From assembly GCA_024643385.1 (NCBI GenBank), contig JAHEMZ010000010.1, forward strand, positions 1 through 60,969: a stretch of 60,969 nucleotides of DNA. The letters run 5' to 3'. The notes beneath the pieces are model-generated. The model worked only from the letters and a program-made list of their open reading frames with translations. It ran no database searches and had not been told where the DNA came from. This stretch comes from Flavobacteriaceae bacterium (GTDB lineage: Bacteria > Bacteroidota > Bacteroidia > Flavobacteriales > Flavobacteriaceae). A program made the translations under genes and the position numbers. Numbering within the stretch: position 1 is the stretch's first letter; each line of letters begins with the position of its first letter. Below are positions 27,206-35,698 of the stretch, in pieces.

Positions 27206-28516
27206 ATGGATCATATCGTTATTTTAGGAAATGGCATTTCGGGTGTTACTGCTGCACGGCATATTCGGAAAAACTCTGATCATCGCATTACCATCGTCTC
27301 TGCAGAAACCGATCATTTCTTTTCCCGAACCGCCCTTATGTACATTTATATGGGCCATATGAAATTCGAGCACACCAAACCTTATGAGGATGGTTTTTGG
27401 GATAAAAACCGAATTGAACTTAAACGTGGTTTTGTTTCTGCCTTGCAGGCCGATAAAAAAACACTTCTTTTCTCAAACGGAGAATCACTTACCTACGATA
27501 AACTGATCCTTGCAGTAGGTTCCAAATCCAATAAATTTGGGTGGCCCGGACAGGATCTGAAAGGGGTACAAGGCCTTTATTCTTATCAAGATCTGGAACA
27601 GTTGGAAATACATGCTTCTAATAATAGTGCTTGCCGAAGAGCCGTGGTCGTCGGCGGCGGACTCATTGGAATTGAATTAGCCGAAATGCTTTCGTCTCGT
27701 AATATTCCCGTGACCTTTTTGGTGCGAGAAAGTAGTTTTTGGAATGGCGTTCTTCCGAAAGGGGAAAGTGAAATGATCAACAGACACATTCAAAAGCATC
27801 ATATTGACCTTCGTTTATCAAGCAATTTGCGTGAAATTATTTCAGATAGGGAAGGAAAAGTCAAATCGGTTATTATCGACGAAACAGGAGAAGAAATTCC
27901 TTGTGATTTTGTCGGACTTACGGCAGGCGTCACACCTAACATCGACTTTCTTAAAAACAGTGGATTGGATCTGGGTAGGGGCATCAAAGTGAATCGATTC
28001 CTGGAAACGAATCTATCTAATGTTTACGCGATAGGCGATTGCGCCGAACAGCTGGAACCTATTGGAAATCGTCGTTCAATTGAAGCCGTTTGGTATACCG
28101 GACGCATGATGGGAGAAACGGTCGCACAATCCATTTGTGGTAGCCGCACTGCCTATCAACCCGGTCATTGGTTTAACAGCGCCAAGTTTTTTGATATTGA
28201 ATACCAAACCTATGGTTGGGTGTTTAGCGAGCGAATCAAGGATGCATCGGAAATTCATTTTCATTGGAAACATTCAGATGACACCAAATGCCTTACCATT
28301 GCCACGAATAAAGATACTGGGAAGTTTTTGGGGATAAATACCTTCGGAATTCGAATGCGGCACGAGGTGATGGATCGTTGGTTAACCGAACAAAGAAGTA
28401 CCGATTATGTGATGGAACATTTGGCCGAAGCCAACTTTGACCCTGAATTTTATCGCACCTTCGAGAAACAGATCTTATCCTCCTTTAACAAAAAAATTCA
28501 AACCACCTCCCTATGA
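27206..28516 (+). CDS. FAD-dependent pyridine-nucleotide disulfide-type oxidoreductase
   Basis: The 436-aa protein has two dinucleotide-binding folds: GNGISGVTAARHIR at the N-terminus for FAD and VVVGGGLIGIELAEML near residue 150 for NAD(P)H. The FAD closing motif is VYAIGDCAEQL. The pattern fits NADH:rubredoxin/nitrite-reductase-like oxidoreductases. It carries no redox CxxC pair, so electrons probably pass to a protein partner. The next gene, a membrane 4Fe-4S protein, overlaps it by 4 bp (ATGA), which points to a reductase/electron-carrier pair. Upstream, TTG, 17 bp and TAACTTTC form a weak promoter. Confidence 0.82.
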   Translation: MDHIVILGNGISGVTAARHIRKNSDHRITIVSAETDHFFSRTALMYIYMGHMKFEHTKPYEDGFWDKNRIELKRGFVSALQADKKTLLFSNGESLTYDKLILAVGSKSNKFGWPGQDLKGVQGLYSYQDLEQLEIHASNNSACRRAVVVGGGLIGIELAEMLSSRNIPVTFLVRESSFWNGVLPKGESEMINRHIQKHHIDLRLSSNLREIISDREGKVKSVIIDETGEEIPCDFVGLTAGVTPNIDFLKNSGLDLGRGIKVNRFLETNLSNVYAIGDCAEQLEPIGNRRSIEAVWYTGRMMGETVAQSICGSRTAYQPGHWFNSAKFFDIEYQTYGWVFSERIKDASEIHFHWKHSDDTKCLTIATNKDTGKFLGINTFGIRMRHEVMDRWLTEQRSTDYVMEHLAEANFDPEFYRTFEKQILSSFNKKIQTTSL

Positions 28517-30102
28517 GCAACTTCCAAAGAGATATGTCTTTAACCGGTGGGCCGCCGAAAAGTTTAAATTCTTTTCAAAAGCTGGGGACCTTTATCGGAT
28601 TTGTTGGCTTGTTTATTATCGTTTTGGCCGGTTTCAATGTTAGCTTCCCAAATAAGACTTTTTGGTTAGCCCTTTCCTTGATCACTATTACTGTCGGTAT
28701 AATCTTGTTTACTTGGGCCTCCTACCGAAATCAAACGGAAGGGATAAAAAACCACGGTGTATGGTTCAAGTCTATCTCCGGAAGAGGTCTCTGGGCATGG
28801 ATTGCCGGTCTTTCACTCACCGGTTTTTATGTTGTCCTCTATTTTTTCCCTCAATTCTTAGGTTTACAGGCAGTAGGTGATAACACGGGGATCATTGCTT
28901 TTTTCGACCCTTTGAGCCGTACGCTGAGTGGAAATCCCGCAAGCCAGTGGTTTGTGTATGGGACTTTATATACTGTTGCCATCCTTTCCTTTGGGGTCAA
29001 GTTCATATGGAAATATCGCCATAACCGCTATGAAAAACTGCGTACGATAAGTGTCATGTTTTTTCAAACGGCTTTTGCCTTTTTGATTCCTGAATTGATG
29101 GCGCGGTTACATTCCGATACCTTTTCCCTGCCTTATTACGACCTCAAGAATATATGGCCGCTCAATTATTATAATTTTGAACAGTACCGTATTGACAGTT
29201 TTATTTCTTCCGGTACTATCGGTCTGACCTTACTTATATTTGGTATCGTTTCGATATTCATCATCACTCCTATCTTAACTTATAAATATGGCAAACGCTG
29301 GTACTGTAGCTGGGTTTGTGGTTGTGGCGGTTTGGCAGAGACAGCCGGAGATTCCTTTCGACAACTTTCAGACAAGAGTCAGATTGCTTGGAAAATAGAA
29401 CGTTGGGTGGTACATAGTGTGCTTGTTTTTGTGGTGGTAATGACCACTGCGGTAGTTGCAACGTATCTAGGGAATGATCCAACGAAATACTGGCTGACAA
29501 AAGATTTATTCCTGTTAGGGGTTGGGCTGTTATTAACCTTGGTCTTTACGCTTATTTGGGTTTTTAAAAGGAAGGAATTGCAAAAGGATGCAAAGTATGG
29601 TGCCATAGGGTACTTAGTGATCCTACTTTCCTTATTGGGATTACATTATTTTTCCGGAAGTAATTTATTTCTCTTTGAAGCAGAGACGCTTAGAAAATCC
29701 TATGGATTCTTGATAGGGGCGATCTTTAGCGGCGTGATCGGAACCGGTTTCTACCCTATTTTCGGAAATAGGGTCTGGTGTCGTTTTGGTTGTCCGATGG
29801 CAGCTATATTGGGCCTTCAGCAACGATTATTCTCACGATTCAGGATCACAACCAATGGCGGACAATGCATTTCTTGCGGTAATTGTTCCACCTATTGTGA
29901 AATGGGGATCGATGTTCGATCCTATGCACAAAAAGGAGAAAACATTGTACGCTCCAGTTGCGTCGGATGTGGAATATGTTCAGCAGTATGCCCCAGAGGA
30001 GTGCTAAAGTTGGAGAATGGCCCTTTGGAAGGACGCATTGATTCGAAAGATATCTTATTGGGAAATGACGTAGATTTGATGCACCTATTAAATAACCACT
30101 AA
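28513..30102 (+). CDS. Polytopic membrane 4Fe-4S electron-transfer protein (NosR/polyferredoxin-like)
   Basis: The 529-aa protein has about 8-10 hydrophobic segments. Cysteine loops CSWVCGCGG and CRFGCP resemble NosR/NapH/RdxA-type proteins. A C-terminal two-cluster ferredoxin module has CISCGNCSTYC and CVGCGICSAVCPRG. It is therefore an inner-membrane electron conduit. Coupling to the upstream FAD enzyme suggests NAD(P)H-to-ferredoxin-like electron flow, perhaps feeding a radical SAM enzyme or an arsenic-reducing step in this locus; this is inference. The nos genes in the window are 27 kb away. Confidence 0.82.
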   Translation: MSNFQRDMSLTGGPPKSLNSFQKLGTFIGFVGLFIIVLAGFNVSFPNKTFWLALSLITITVGIILFTWASYRNQTEGIKNHGVWFKSISGRGLWAWIAGLSLTGFYVVLYFFPQFLGLQAVGDNTGIIAFFDPLSRTLSGNPASQWFVYGTLYTVAILSFGVKFIWKYRHNRYEKLRTISVMFFQTAFAFLIPELMARLHSDTFSLPYYDLKNIWPLNYYNFEQYRIDSFISSGTIGLTLLIFGIVSIFIITPILTYKYGKRWYCSWVCGCGGLAETAGDSFRQLSDKSQIAWKIERWVVHSVLVFVVVMTTAVVATYLGNDPTKYWLTKDLFLLGVGLLLTLVFTLIWVFKRKELQKDAKYGAIGYLVILLSLLGLHYFSGSNLFLFEAETLRKSYGFLIGAIFSGVIGTGFYPIFGNRVWCRFGCPMAAILGLQQRLFSRFRITTNGGQCISCGNCSTYCEMGIDVRSYAQKGENIVRSSCVGCGICSAVCPRGVLKLENGPLEGRIDSKDILLGNDVDLMHLLNNH

Positions 30103-30124
30103 TTTCTTATTTCTTCCAACTGAT

Positions 30125-30820
30125 ATGAATCCCTTCATTATTGTGATCATTCCTGCCTACAATGAAGCACCTTCCATTGCGCAAGTGATTGGGGACATTC
30201 CGGGTTTTGTACAAGAAATTATTGTGATCAGCAATGGCTCGACAGATACAACGGAAGAGGTGGCTAAAAATGCCGGGGCAACGGTTTTAACAGAAGATCG
30301 AAAAGGGTATGGTTACGCCTGTTTGAAAGGATTAGCAAATATTGCAAAACGGGAGATAAAGCCCGATATTATCGTTTTTCTGGATGGTGATTATAGTGAT
30401 TATCCCGAAAAATTAGCCGAATTGGTTGCTCCGATCTTGGAGAGCGACATCGACTTTGTGGTAGGCGCAAGAGTAAAGGAATTAAGGGAAAAAGGCTCCA
30501 TGACCTTCCCACAGATCTTTGGAAACGCACTAGCGACGAACTTAATGAAGCTTTTCTTCCGCTCCAGATTCACAGACCTTGGACCATTCAGAGCGATCAA
30601 GTATGAAAAACTATTGGAACTTGAGATGGAGGACAAGACCTATGGTTGGACGGTAGAAATGCAATTAAAAGTGCTTCGAAGAAAGTTTCGGTATACCGAA
30701 GTCCCGGTTCCCTACAGAAATCGTATCGGTGTATCAAAAGTTTCGGGTACCGTAAAAGGTGCTATCTTTGCCGGGTACAAGATCCTGAGCTGGATCTTCA
30801 AATACTCCTTAAAAAAATGA
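30125..30820 (+). CDS. GT2 glycosyltransferase, DPM1/DPG-synthase-like
   Basis: The 231-aa GT-A protein has VIIPAYNEAPSIAQVI, VISNGSTDTTEEVA, VFLDGDYSDYP (DxD) and a LGPFRAIKYEKLLEL segment typical of dolichyl/polyprenyl-phosphate hexose synthases. No clear transmembrane tail is present, so it would act at the cytoplasmic face. It may make a polyprenyl-phosphate sugar donor. The next glycosyltransferase overlaps it by 4 bp (ATGA). Donor and acceptor are unknown. Confidence 0.8.
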   Translation: MNPFIIVIIPAYNEAPSIAQVIGDIPGFVQEIIVISNGSTDTTEEVAKNAGATVLTEDRKGYGYACLKGLANIAKREIKPDIIVFLDGDYSDYPEKLAELVAPILESDIDFVVGARVKELREKGSMTFPQIFGNALATNLMKLFFRSRFTDLGPFRAIKYEKLLELEMEDKTYGWTVEMQLKVLRRKFRYTEVPVPYRNRIGVSKVSGTVKGAIFAGYKILSWIFKYSLKK

Positions 30821-32307
30821 TTTGGGAAACCATTGTCATCCTATTCTATTCCGCAGCACTACTTCTTATTTTTATGTATGCGCTGGCACAACTGAATCTG
30901 CTCTTCAATTACTTAGGGAATAAGAAGCAGCATACCATTGGTCCAAAGTGGGATTTTATAAATCCTGATGAAATCCCTTTTGTTACGATTCAGCTTCCTG
31001 TCTATAATGAATTGTATGTAATGGAACGTTTGTTGGATAATATTTCCAAGATACAATACCCAAAAGGCAAACTTGAAATACAAGTGTTGGATGATTCAAC
31101 CGATGAATCATTGGTCTCTACTGCTGCCCAAATAAAGGAATTACAATCTGCAGGAACCAATATATTACATATAACCCGTTCAAACAGAAAAGGGTTTAAA
31201 GCCGGTGCTTTAAAAGAAGGACTGGTCACTGCTAAAGGCGAGTTTATCGCCATTTTTGACGCCGACTTTCTTCCGAAGGAGGATTGGCTGTATAAAACTA
31301 TCCCGTATTTTAAAGACCCTCGGGTCGGGGTCGTTCAAACCCGATGGGGTCATCTTAATCGAAACTATTCGATTCTTACACGAGTTCAAGCTTTTGCTCT
31401 GGATGCCCATTTCACTTTAGAACAAGTGGGAAGAAACAGTAAAGGTCATTTCATCAATTTCAATGGCACTGCCGGTATTTGGCGAAAATCGTGTATTCTG
31501 GATGCCGGAAACTGGGAAGGAGATACACTAACGGAAGATCTGGATCTAAGCTATAGAGCCCAATTAAAAAATTGGAAGTTCATTTATTTGGAAGAAGTCG
31601 AAACACCTGCCGAACTTCCTATCGTGATAAGCGCAGCCCGTTCTCAACAATTTCGATGGAACAAAGGCGGGGCTGAAAATTTTCAAAAAATGTTTGGGAA
31701 AGTATTGAAAAATACCCATATCTCCTTTAAAACAAAAATCCATGGAATTTTACACCTGTTAAATAGCACCATGTTTTTAAGTGTCCTTGTTGTGGCAATT
31801 TTAAGCATCCCGATGCTTTACATAAAAAACGAATATGCCCACCTTGAAACCTACTTCTTTATGATGAGTTTCTTCGTGATAAGCACCTTTATTTTTTTTA
31901 TCAGCTTTTGGTTTCCCTACAAACGAATATACGGAGGCGGTTTTATTAAATTTCTACAGTACATAGGGATGTTCTTTGTTTTCTTTTCGATCGCCATGGG
32001 ATTTTCGGTTCATAATTCCATTGCAGTACTCGAAGGTCATTTTGGTAAAAAAAGTGAGTTCATCCGCACTCCTAAATTTAATGTTTCCTCTTTGAAAGAG
32101 AGTTGGCGAAGCAACAAATACTTGCGCAAAGGGATTTCCCCTAATGTGATCATCGAAGGATTGTTGATGTTATATTTTGCCTTTGGAATGTACAGTGCTT
32201 TTATTGTGGGGAATAAAGGGGGTGACTTCGGGTTATTTCCTTTTCATCTCATGTTGTTTTTTGGTTTTGGTTTTGTATTTTTCAAAAGTATTACGAGCAA
32301 AGTTTAA
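30817..32307 (+). CDS. Processive-type membrane GT2 glycosyltransferase (cellulose-synthase-like)
   Basis: From the ATG at 30817 the protein is 496 aa; an upstream in-frame start at 30646 would overlap the previous gene by 175 bp and is rejected. It begins with a transmembrane helix, then a GT-A core with VLDDSTDES, FDADFLP (DxD), TLTEDLDLSYRAQ (TED) and QQFRWNKGGAENF (QxxRW). Four or more C-terminal helices follow. This is the CesA/CslA-like glucomannan or polysaccharide synthase layout. It may extend or export a glycan linked to the neighbouring locus; the sugar is unknown. Confidence 0.82.
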   Translation: MIWETIVILFYSAALLLIFMYALAQLNLLFNYLGNKKQHTIGPKWDFINPDEIPFVTIQLPVYNELYVMERLLDNISKIQYPKGKLEIQVLDDSTDESLVSTAAQIKELQSAGTNILHITRSNRKGFKAGALKEGLVTAKGEFIAIFDADFLPKEDWLYKTIPYFKDPRVGVVQTRWGHLNRNYSILTRVQAFALDAHFTLEQVGRNSKGHFINFNGTAGIWRKSCILDAGNWEGDTLTEDLDLSYRAQLKNWKFIYLEEVETPAELPIVISAARSQQFRWNKGGAENFQKMFGKVLKNTHISFKTKIHGILHLLNSTMFLSVLVVAILSIPMLYIKNEYAHLETYFFMMSFFVISTFIFFISFWFPYKRIYGGGFIKFLQYIGMFFVFFSIAMGFSVHNSIAVLEGHFGKKSEFIRTPKFNVSSLKESWRSNKYLRKGISPNVIIEGLLMLYFAFGMYSAFIVGNKGGDFGLFPFHLMLFFGFGFVFFKSITSKV

Positions 32308-32318
32308 TTTAATTCCCT

Positions 32319-33278
32319 TTGAACATCGATCGAAAAACTATTTTTCTAAGGACTTTATTCGTTTACTTTCTTGGAATATTTGGCATCCTAGCTCAAAGTA
32401 AGGATAGTTTAGACTCAAAATCATCCCGGACCTATGATCAACAATTTGAATTAAGGGAGGACAACGATTTTCTACATTTTACAGATCGTTATTATTCTAC
32501 TGGAACCTATTTAGGACTACGTAAATTATTAGCTCCTCAAAAAGATAGCACCGAAAGACGACATTACAGTTTTTATTTATTCCAGGAAATTTATACCCCC
32601 TCTACACTGGATGGAACAAATATTAAATCGTTTGAACGTCCTTATGCAGGTTTTTTGGGTATTTCAAACGAACTTTCTTTCGCCAATCTAAAAAGGTATA
32701 TGGATTTTAAACTCCTCATGGGAGTTACAGGTCCGTGGTCCGGTGCAGAAAAACTACAAGATGCCTTTCATTCCACAGCTGCGGTAGATTCGAAAATCGC
32801 GACCTGGACCGAACAATTGGAGAACAGCTTCCACTTCAATCTTTATTATAATTATGTTTGGGAACTACAATGGCAACCTAATCCGTTTAGTGTTCACTTT
32901 GCCATAAGCCCTTCCGCTGCATTCGGCACCAGAGATACTTATTTGCAAAATGACGTAGTGTTTTATTTTGGAAAGCGGAATGCCCTTAATCAAACCATGG
33001 CCTATAAACAAATTGGCAATATGGATCGGGAGTTGTTTTTTGCGGTACGATTGGGATACCGGTATTTATTCCATGATGGAATGATCGAAGGGAATTGGCT
33101 GAATGACGATTCTCCCTTCACCGTAGAGCCCTATCACCAACTATTACTTTATAATCTTGAAATGTATTATCGGAAAGGTCGAAACGACTTTAAATTAACC
33201 TACAATTTTGAAACACCAAGAACCCCGAAAGCATCGTCGCATCTTTATATCTCCTTGACTTACGCAAGAAGCTATTAA
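32319..33278 (+). CDS. Outer-membrane lipid A 3-O-deacylase-like protein (LpxR/DUF2219)
   Basis: The TTG at 32319 yields a 319-aa protein with a signal peptide ending ILAQS (about residue 26); no better ATG lies upstream. It matches LpxR: EDNDFLHFTDRYYSTGTY with the catalytic-type Asn49-Asp50 pair, ERPYAGFLG, GVTGPWSGAEKLQDAFH with the family His, and an aromatic-rich C-terminal barrel ending LYISLTYARSY. LpxR removes the 3'-acyloxyacyl chain from lipid A in the outer membrane. It starts 11 bp after the glycosyltransferase. Confidence 0.8.
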   Translation: MNIDRKTIFLRTLFVYFLGIFGILAQSKDSLDSKSSRTYDQQFELREDNDFLHFTDRYYSTGTYLGLRKLLAPQKDSTERRHYSFYLFQEIYTPSTLDGTNIKSFERPYAGFLGISNELSFANLKRYMDFKLLMGVTGPWSGAEKLQDAFHSTAAVDSKIATWTEQLENSFHFNLYYNYVWELQWQPNPFSVHFAISPSAAFGTRDTYLQNDVVFYFGKRNALNQTMAYKQIGNMDRELFFAVRLGYRYLFHDGMIEGNWLNDDSPFTVEPYHQLLLYNLEMYYRKGRNDFKLTYNFETPRTPKASSHLYISLTYARSY

Positions 33279-33319
33279 TGAGCTTTCCTCTTTAACTTGT
33301 TTCGGTTCTATGCTGGTTT

Positions 33320-34555
33320 CTAAAATTCAATTTCCACTTCCAGGCTTTCCCCATTTCGTTCAATGACAGCCTTTGTCTTTTGTCCCGATTCAAACACCGA
33401 CAAGGCCCGCATGTAAGACATCATATCGACAACCGTACTATCCCCTAATTTCTTTACAATATCACCTTTCAACAGGCCTGCTTTTTGAGCCGGTTTGTCC
33501 TCACTTACTCCATCGATGCGCATTCCTTTTCCGGTAAATAGGTAGTCCGGAACTACCCCTAACCCCACTTTAAAACGAGGCGTTTCTTCACTTTCATTCT
33601 TCGTTTTTCGGAAGGCCAGTTTAGGATCATCTTCCAGATCGCTAACTATATTGTAAATGTATTGTGTGATCTTCTCCATTCCTTCGTAATTCAATTTATC
33701 AAAATCGTCACTAGGTTTATGGTAATCCTCGTGCTGACCGGTGAAGAAATGCAATACAGGAAGATCCATTAAATAAAATGACGTATGATCACTTGGACCC
33801 ACACCACTCTCATGTTCAGCGATGGTAAATCCCTGATCGTTGTTGGCGAATAAGAGTTGTTTGAATTGTGGCGAAGTTCCAACCCCATGCACAGCCAAGG
33901 TATTCTCAGCATTCAATCTACCAACCATATCCATATTGATCATTAAGTTCACCTGTGACAGATCAACGGTAGGATTCTTTACGAAGTAATTCGATCCCAA
34001 TAATCCTTTTTCCTCACCTGAAAATCCAATAAATAAGTAGTTTGTGGTGGAATGTTCCATTTCTTTCAATCTTGTGGCTAACTGCAACATAACCGCTACC
34101 CCGCTTGCATTGTCATCAGCTCCATTATGAATAGCGGGTTCATCCCCTCTAAACAAGGACCCTTGTCCTCCCATTCCTAAATGGTCGAAATGTGCCCCAA
34201 TGATCACCGTCTTTTCACCTCCATGGTCCAAATAAGCGATCACATTCTTTGCTAAACGCGTACTGTCGGAAGCCACCTCAACTACTTGTGCCTCTTCATG
34301 TGGGTTGGTGCCGGGTTTAAACGAAAATTCTTGAAAATATCCCTCTGTGCCCTTTGGGGTTAAACCCAACGATTGAAATCGTTCAGCCAAATAACTTGCG
34401 GCCATTATCTCTCCGGAGGTTCCCGCTTCTCTTCCCGCCATAGAATCGGCCGCCAACATAGAAACATCTTCCTGTAAAGTGATTTTTTTAATTTGAGATT
34501 CGTTCTTACACGAAACTAAAATGACTGCTAAAAAAAGGGTGAGAATTAAACGCAT
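33320..34555 (-). CDS. M28 aminopeptidase-like lipoprotein with C-terminal PDZ domain
   Basis: The ATG at 34555 gives a 411-aa lipoprotein (signal ending LVSC, Cys16); a longer frame reaching 34690 overlaps the divergent gene and is rejected. Zinc ligands of family M28 are present: GAHFDHLG, HNGADDNASG, FSGEEKGLLGS, INMDMVGR and SDHTSFYL. The C-terminal 90 residues form a PDZ domain (FTGKGMRIDGVSEDKPAQKA, GDIVKKLGD). It likely trims peptides at the cell envelope. It is transcribed divergently from the TolB-like gene across 31 bp. Confidence 0.87.
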   Translation of the reverse strand: MRLILTLFLAVILVSCKNESQIKKITLQEDVSMLAADSMAGREAGTSGEIMAASYLAERFQSLGLTPKGTEGYFQEFSFKPGTNPHEEAQVVEVASDSTRLAKNVIAYLDHGGEKTVIIGAHFDHLGMGGQGSLFRGDEPAIHNGADDNASGVAVMLQLATRLKEMEHSTTNYLFIGFSGEEKGLLGSNYFVKNPTVDLSQVNLMINMDMVGRLNAENTLAVHGVGTSPQFKQLLFANNDQGFTIAEHESGVGPSDHTSFYLMDLPVLHFFTGQHEDYHKPSDDFDKLNYEGMEKITQYIYNIVSDLEDDPKLAFRKTKNESEETPRFKVGLGVVPDYLFTGKGMRIDGVSEDKPAQKAGLLKGDIVKKLGDSTVVDMMSYMRALSVFESGQKTKAVIERNGESLEVEIEF

Positions 34556-34560
34556 ATCTT

Positions 34561-34578
34561 TATTTTTGCACAAAAATA
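34561..34578. promoter_or_regulatory. Back-to-back -7 elements forming a palindrome between divergent genes
   Basis: TATTTTTG on the plus strand and its mirror (CAAAAATA) on the minus strand are both exact TAnnTTTG -7 boxes, separated by CA. Together they make an 18-bp near-perfect palindrome in a 31-bp gap between the M28 and TolB-like genes. Predicted leaders are about 10-15 nt. No good -33 TTTG was found for either side. Confidence 0.55.
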
Positions 34579-34586
34579 GTTTAAAA

Positions 34587-35690
34587 ATGAGATATTTTCT
34601 GTCACTTCTGTTACTTTCTGGTCTAGTAGCCTGTAAAAATAATAAGGAAGAAGTTATTCCGGCAGCGGAAGAAGCCGCCGCGATCACCACAAATGATTCC
34701 TTGATCTACCCGGAAGAAACGCATTTCAAATCGATGCGTCAAATCACTTTTGGGGGCGATAATGCGGAAGCCTATTGGAGTTTTGATGACAAGCAGATCT
34801 TGTTCCAATCGAATTATAAGGAATGGGGAGTGGAATGCGATCAAATGTTCTTGATGAATTTTGAAGATTCCTTTGAAGGCACAATGCCCCCCATGATCAG
34901 TACCGGAAAAGGACGAACTACCTGCGGCTACTTCCTTCCCGACAACAAACATTTTGTCTACGCTTCAACCCATTTAGTGGACTCATTATGTCCCGAGGTT
35001 CCTCTTCGTCAGAATGGAAAATATGTGTGGCCCGTTTATGACAGTTTTGACATTTTTATAGCCGACCTGGAAGGAAATATTACCGGGCAGTTAACCAATC
35101 AACCCGGATATGACGCGGAAGCAACCGTATCTCCCAAAGGAGATAAAATTGTCTTCACCTCCACCCGAAGCGGAGATCTTGAGCTTTATACCATGAATTT
35201 GGATGGTTCTGATGTAAAACAGATCACCAATGAGTTAGGGTATGATGGAGGGGCTTTCTTTTCCCCGGATGGTACAAAACTTATTTTCAGATCTTCTCGT
35301 CCTAAAACTCCCGAGGAGATTAAAGAATACAAAGAACTCCTGGCGCAAGGTCTTGTACAGCCCACGAATATGGAATTGTTTATCTGTAATGCCGATGGAA
35401 GTGAACTTCGACAATTAACCAATTTGGGTAACGCCAATTGGAGTCCGTTTTTTCATCCGGACGGAAAGAAAATTCTGTTTTCAAGTAATTATGAGGCACC
35501 TCGTGGATTTCCGTTCAATTTGTACATGATCGACCTCGATGGTAAAAATTTAAGTCGAGTGACACATGGAGAGACTTTTGATGCATTTCCGGTTTTCAGT
35601 AATGACGGTAAATATCTAATTTTCTCTTCCAATCGCTTTAACGGTGGTAACAGAGACACCAACCTCTTTATTGCCGAATGGCAAGATTAA
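34587..35690 (+). CDS. TolB/PD40 beta-propeller lipoprotein
   Basis: The ATG at 34587 gives a 367-aa lipoprotein (signal ending LVAC, Cys16). WD40-like PD40 repeats recur: AEATVSPKGDKIVFTSTRSG, GGAFFSPDGTKLIFRSSR, NWSPFFHPDGKKILFSSNY and AFPVFSNDGKYLIFSSNR. This makes a TolB-like propeller on the periplasmic side or surface, usually a protein-protein or peptide-binding platform. Its divergent partner is an envelope peptidase, which hints at shared peptide handling. The next gene follows after 8 bp. Confidence 0.82.
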   Translation: MRYFLSLLLLSGLVACKNNKEEVIPAAEEAAAITTNDSLIYPEETHFKSMRQITFGGDNAEAYWSFDDKQILFQSNYKEWGVECDQMFLMNFEDSFEGTMPPMISTGKGRTTCGYFLPDNKHFVYASTHLVDSLCPEVPLRQNGKYVWPVYDSFDIFIADLEGNITGQLTNQPGYDAEATVSPKGDKIVFTSTRSGDLELYTMNLDGSDVKQITNELGYDGGAFFSPDGTKLIFRSSRPKTPEEIKEYKELLAQGLVQPTNMELFICNADGSELRQLTNLGNANWSPFFHPDGKKILFSSNYEAPRGFPFNLYMIDLDGKNLSRVTHGETFDAFPVFSNDGKYLIFSSNRFNGGNRDTNLFIAEWQD

Positions 35691-35698
35691 GGCTATGA

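Noticed and set aside
30646-30816. Longer N-terminus for the CesA-like enzyme
   Set aside because: It lies wholly within the upstream glycosyltransferase gene; the ATG at 30817 matches the usual ATGA coupling and starts at the first helix.
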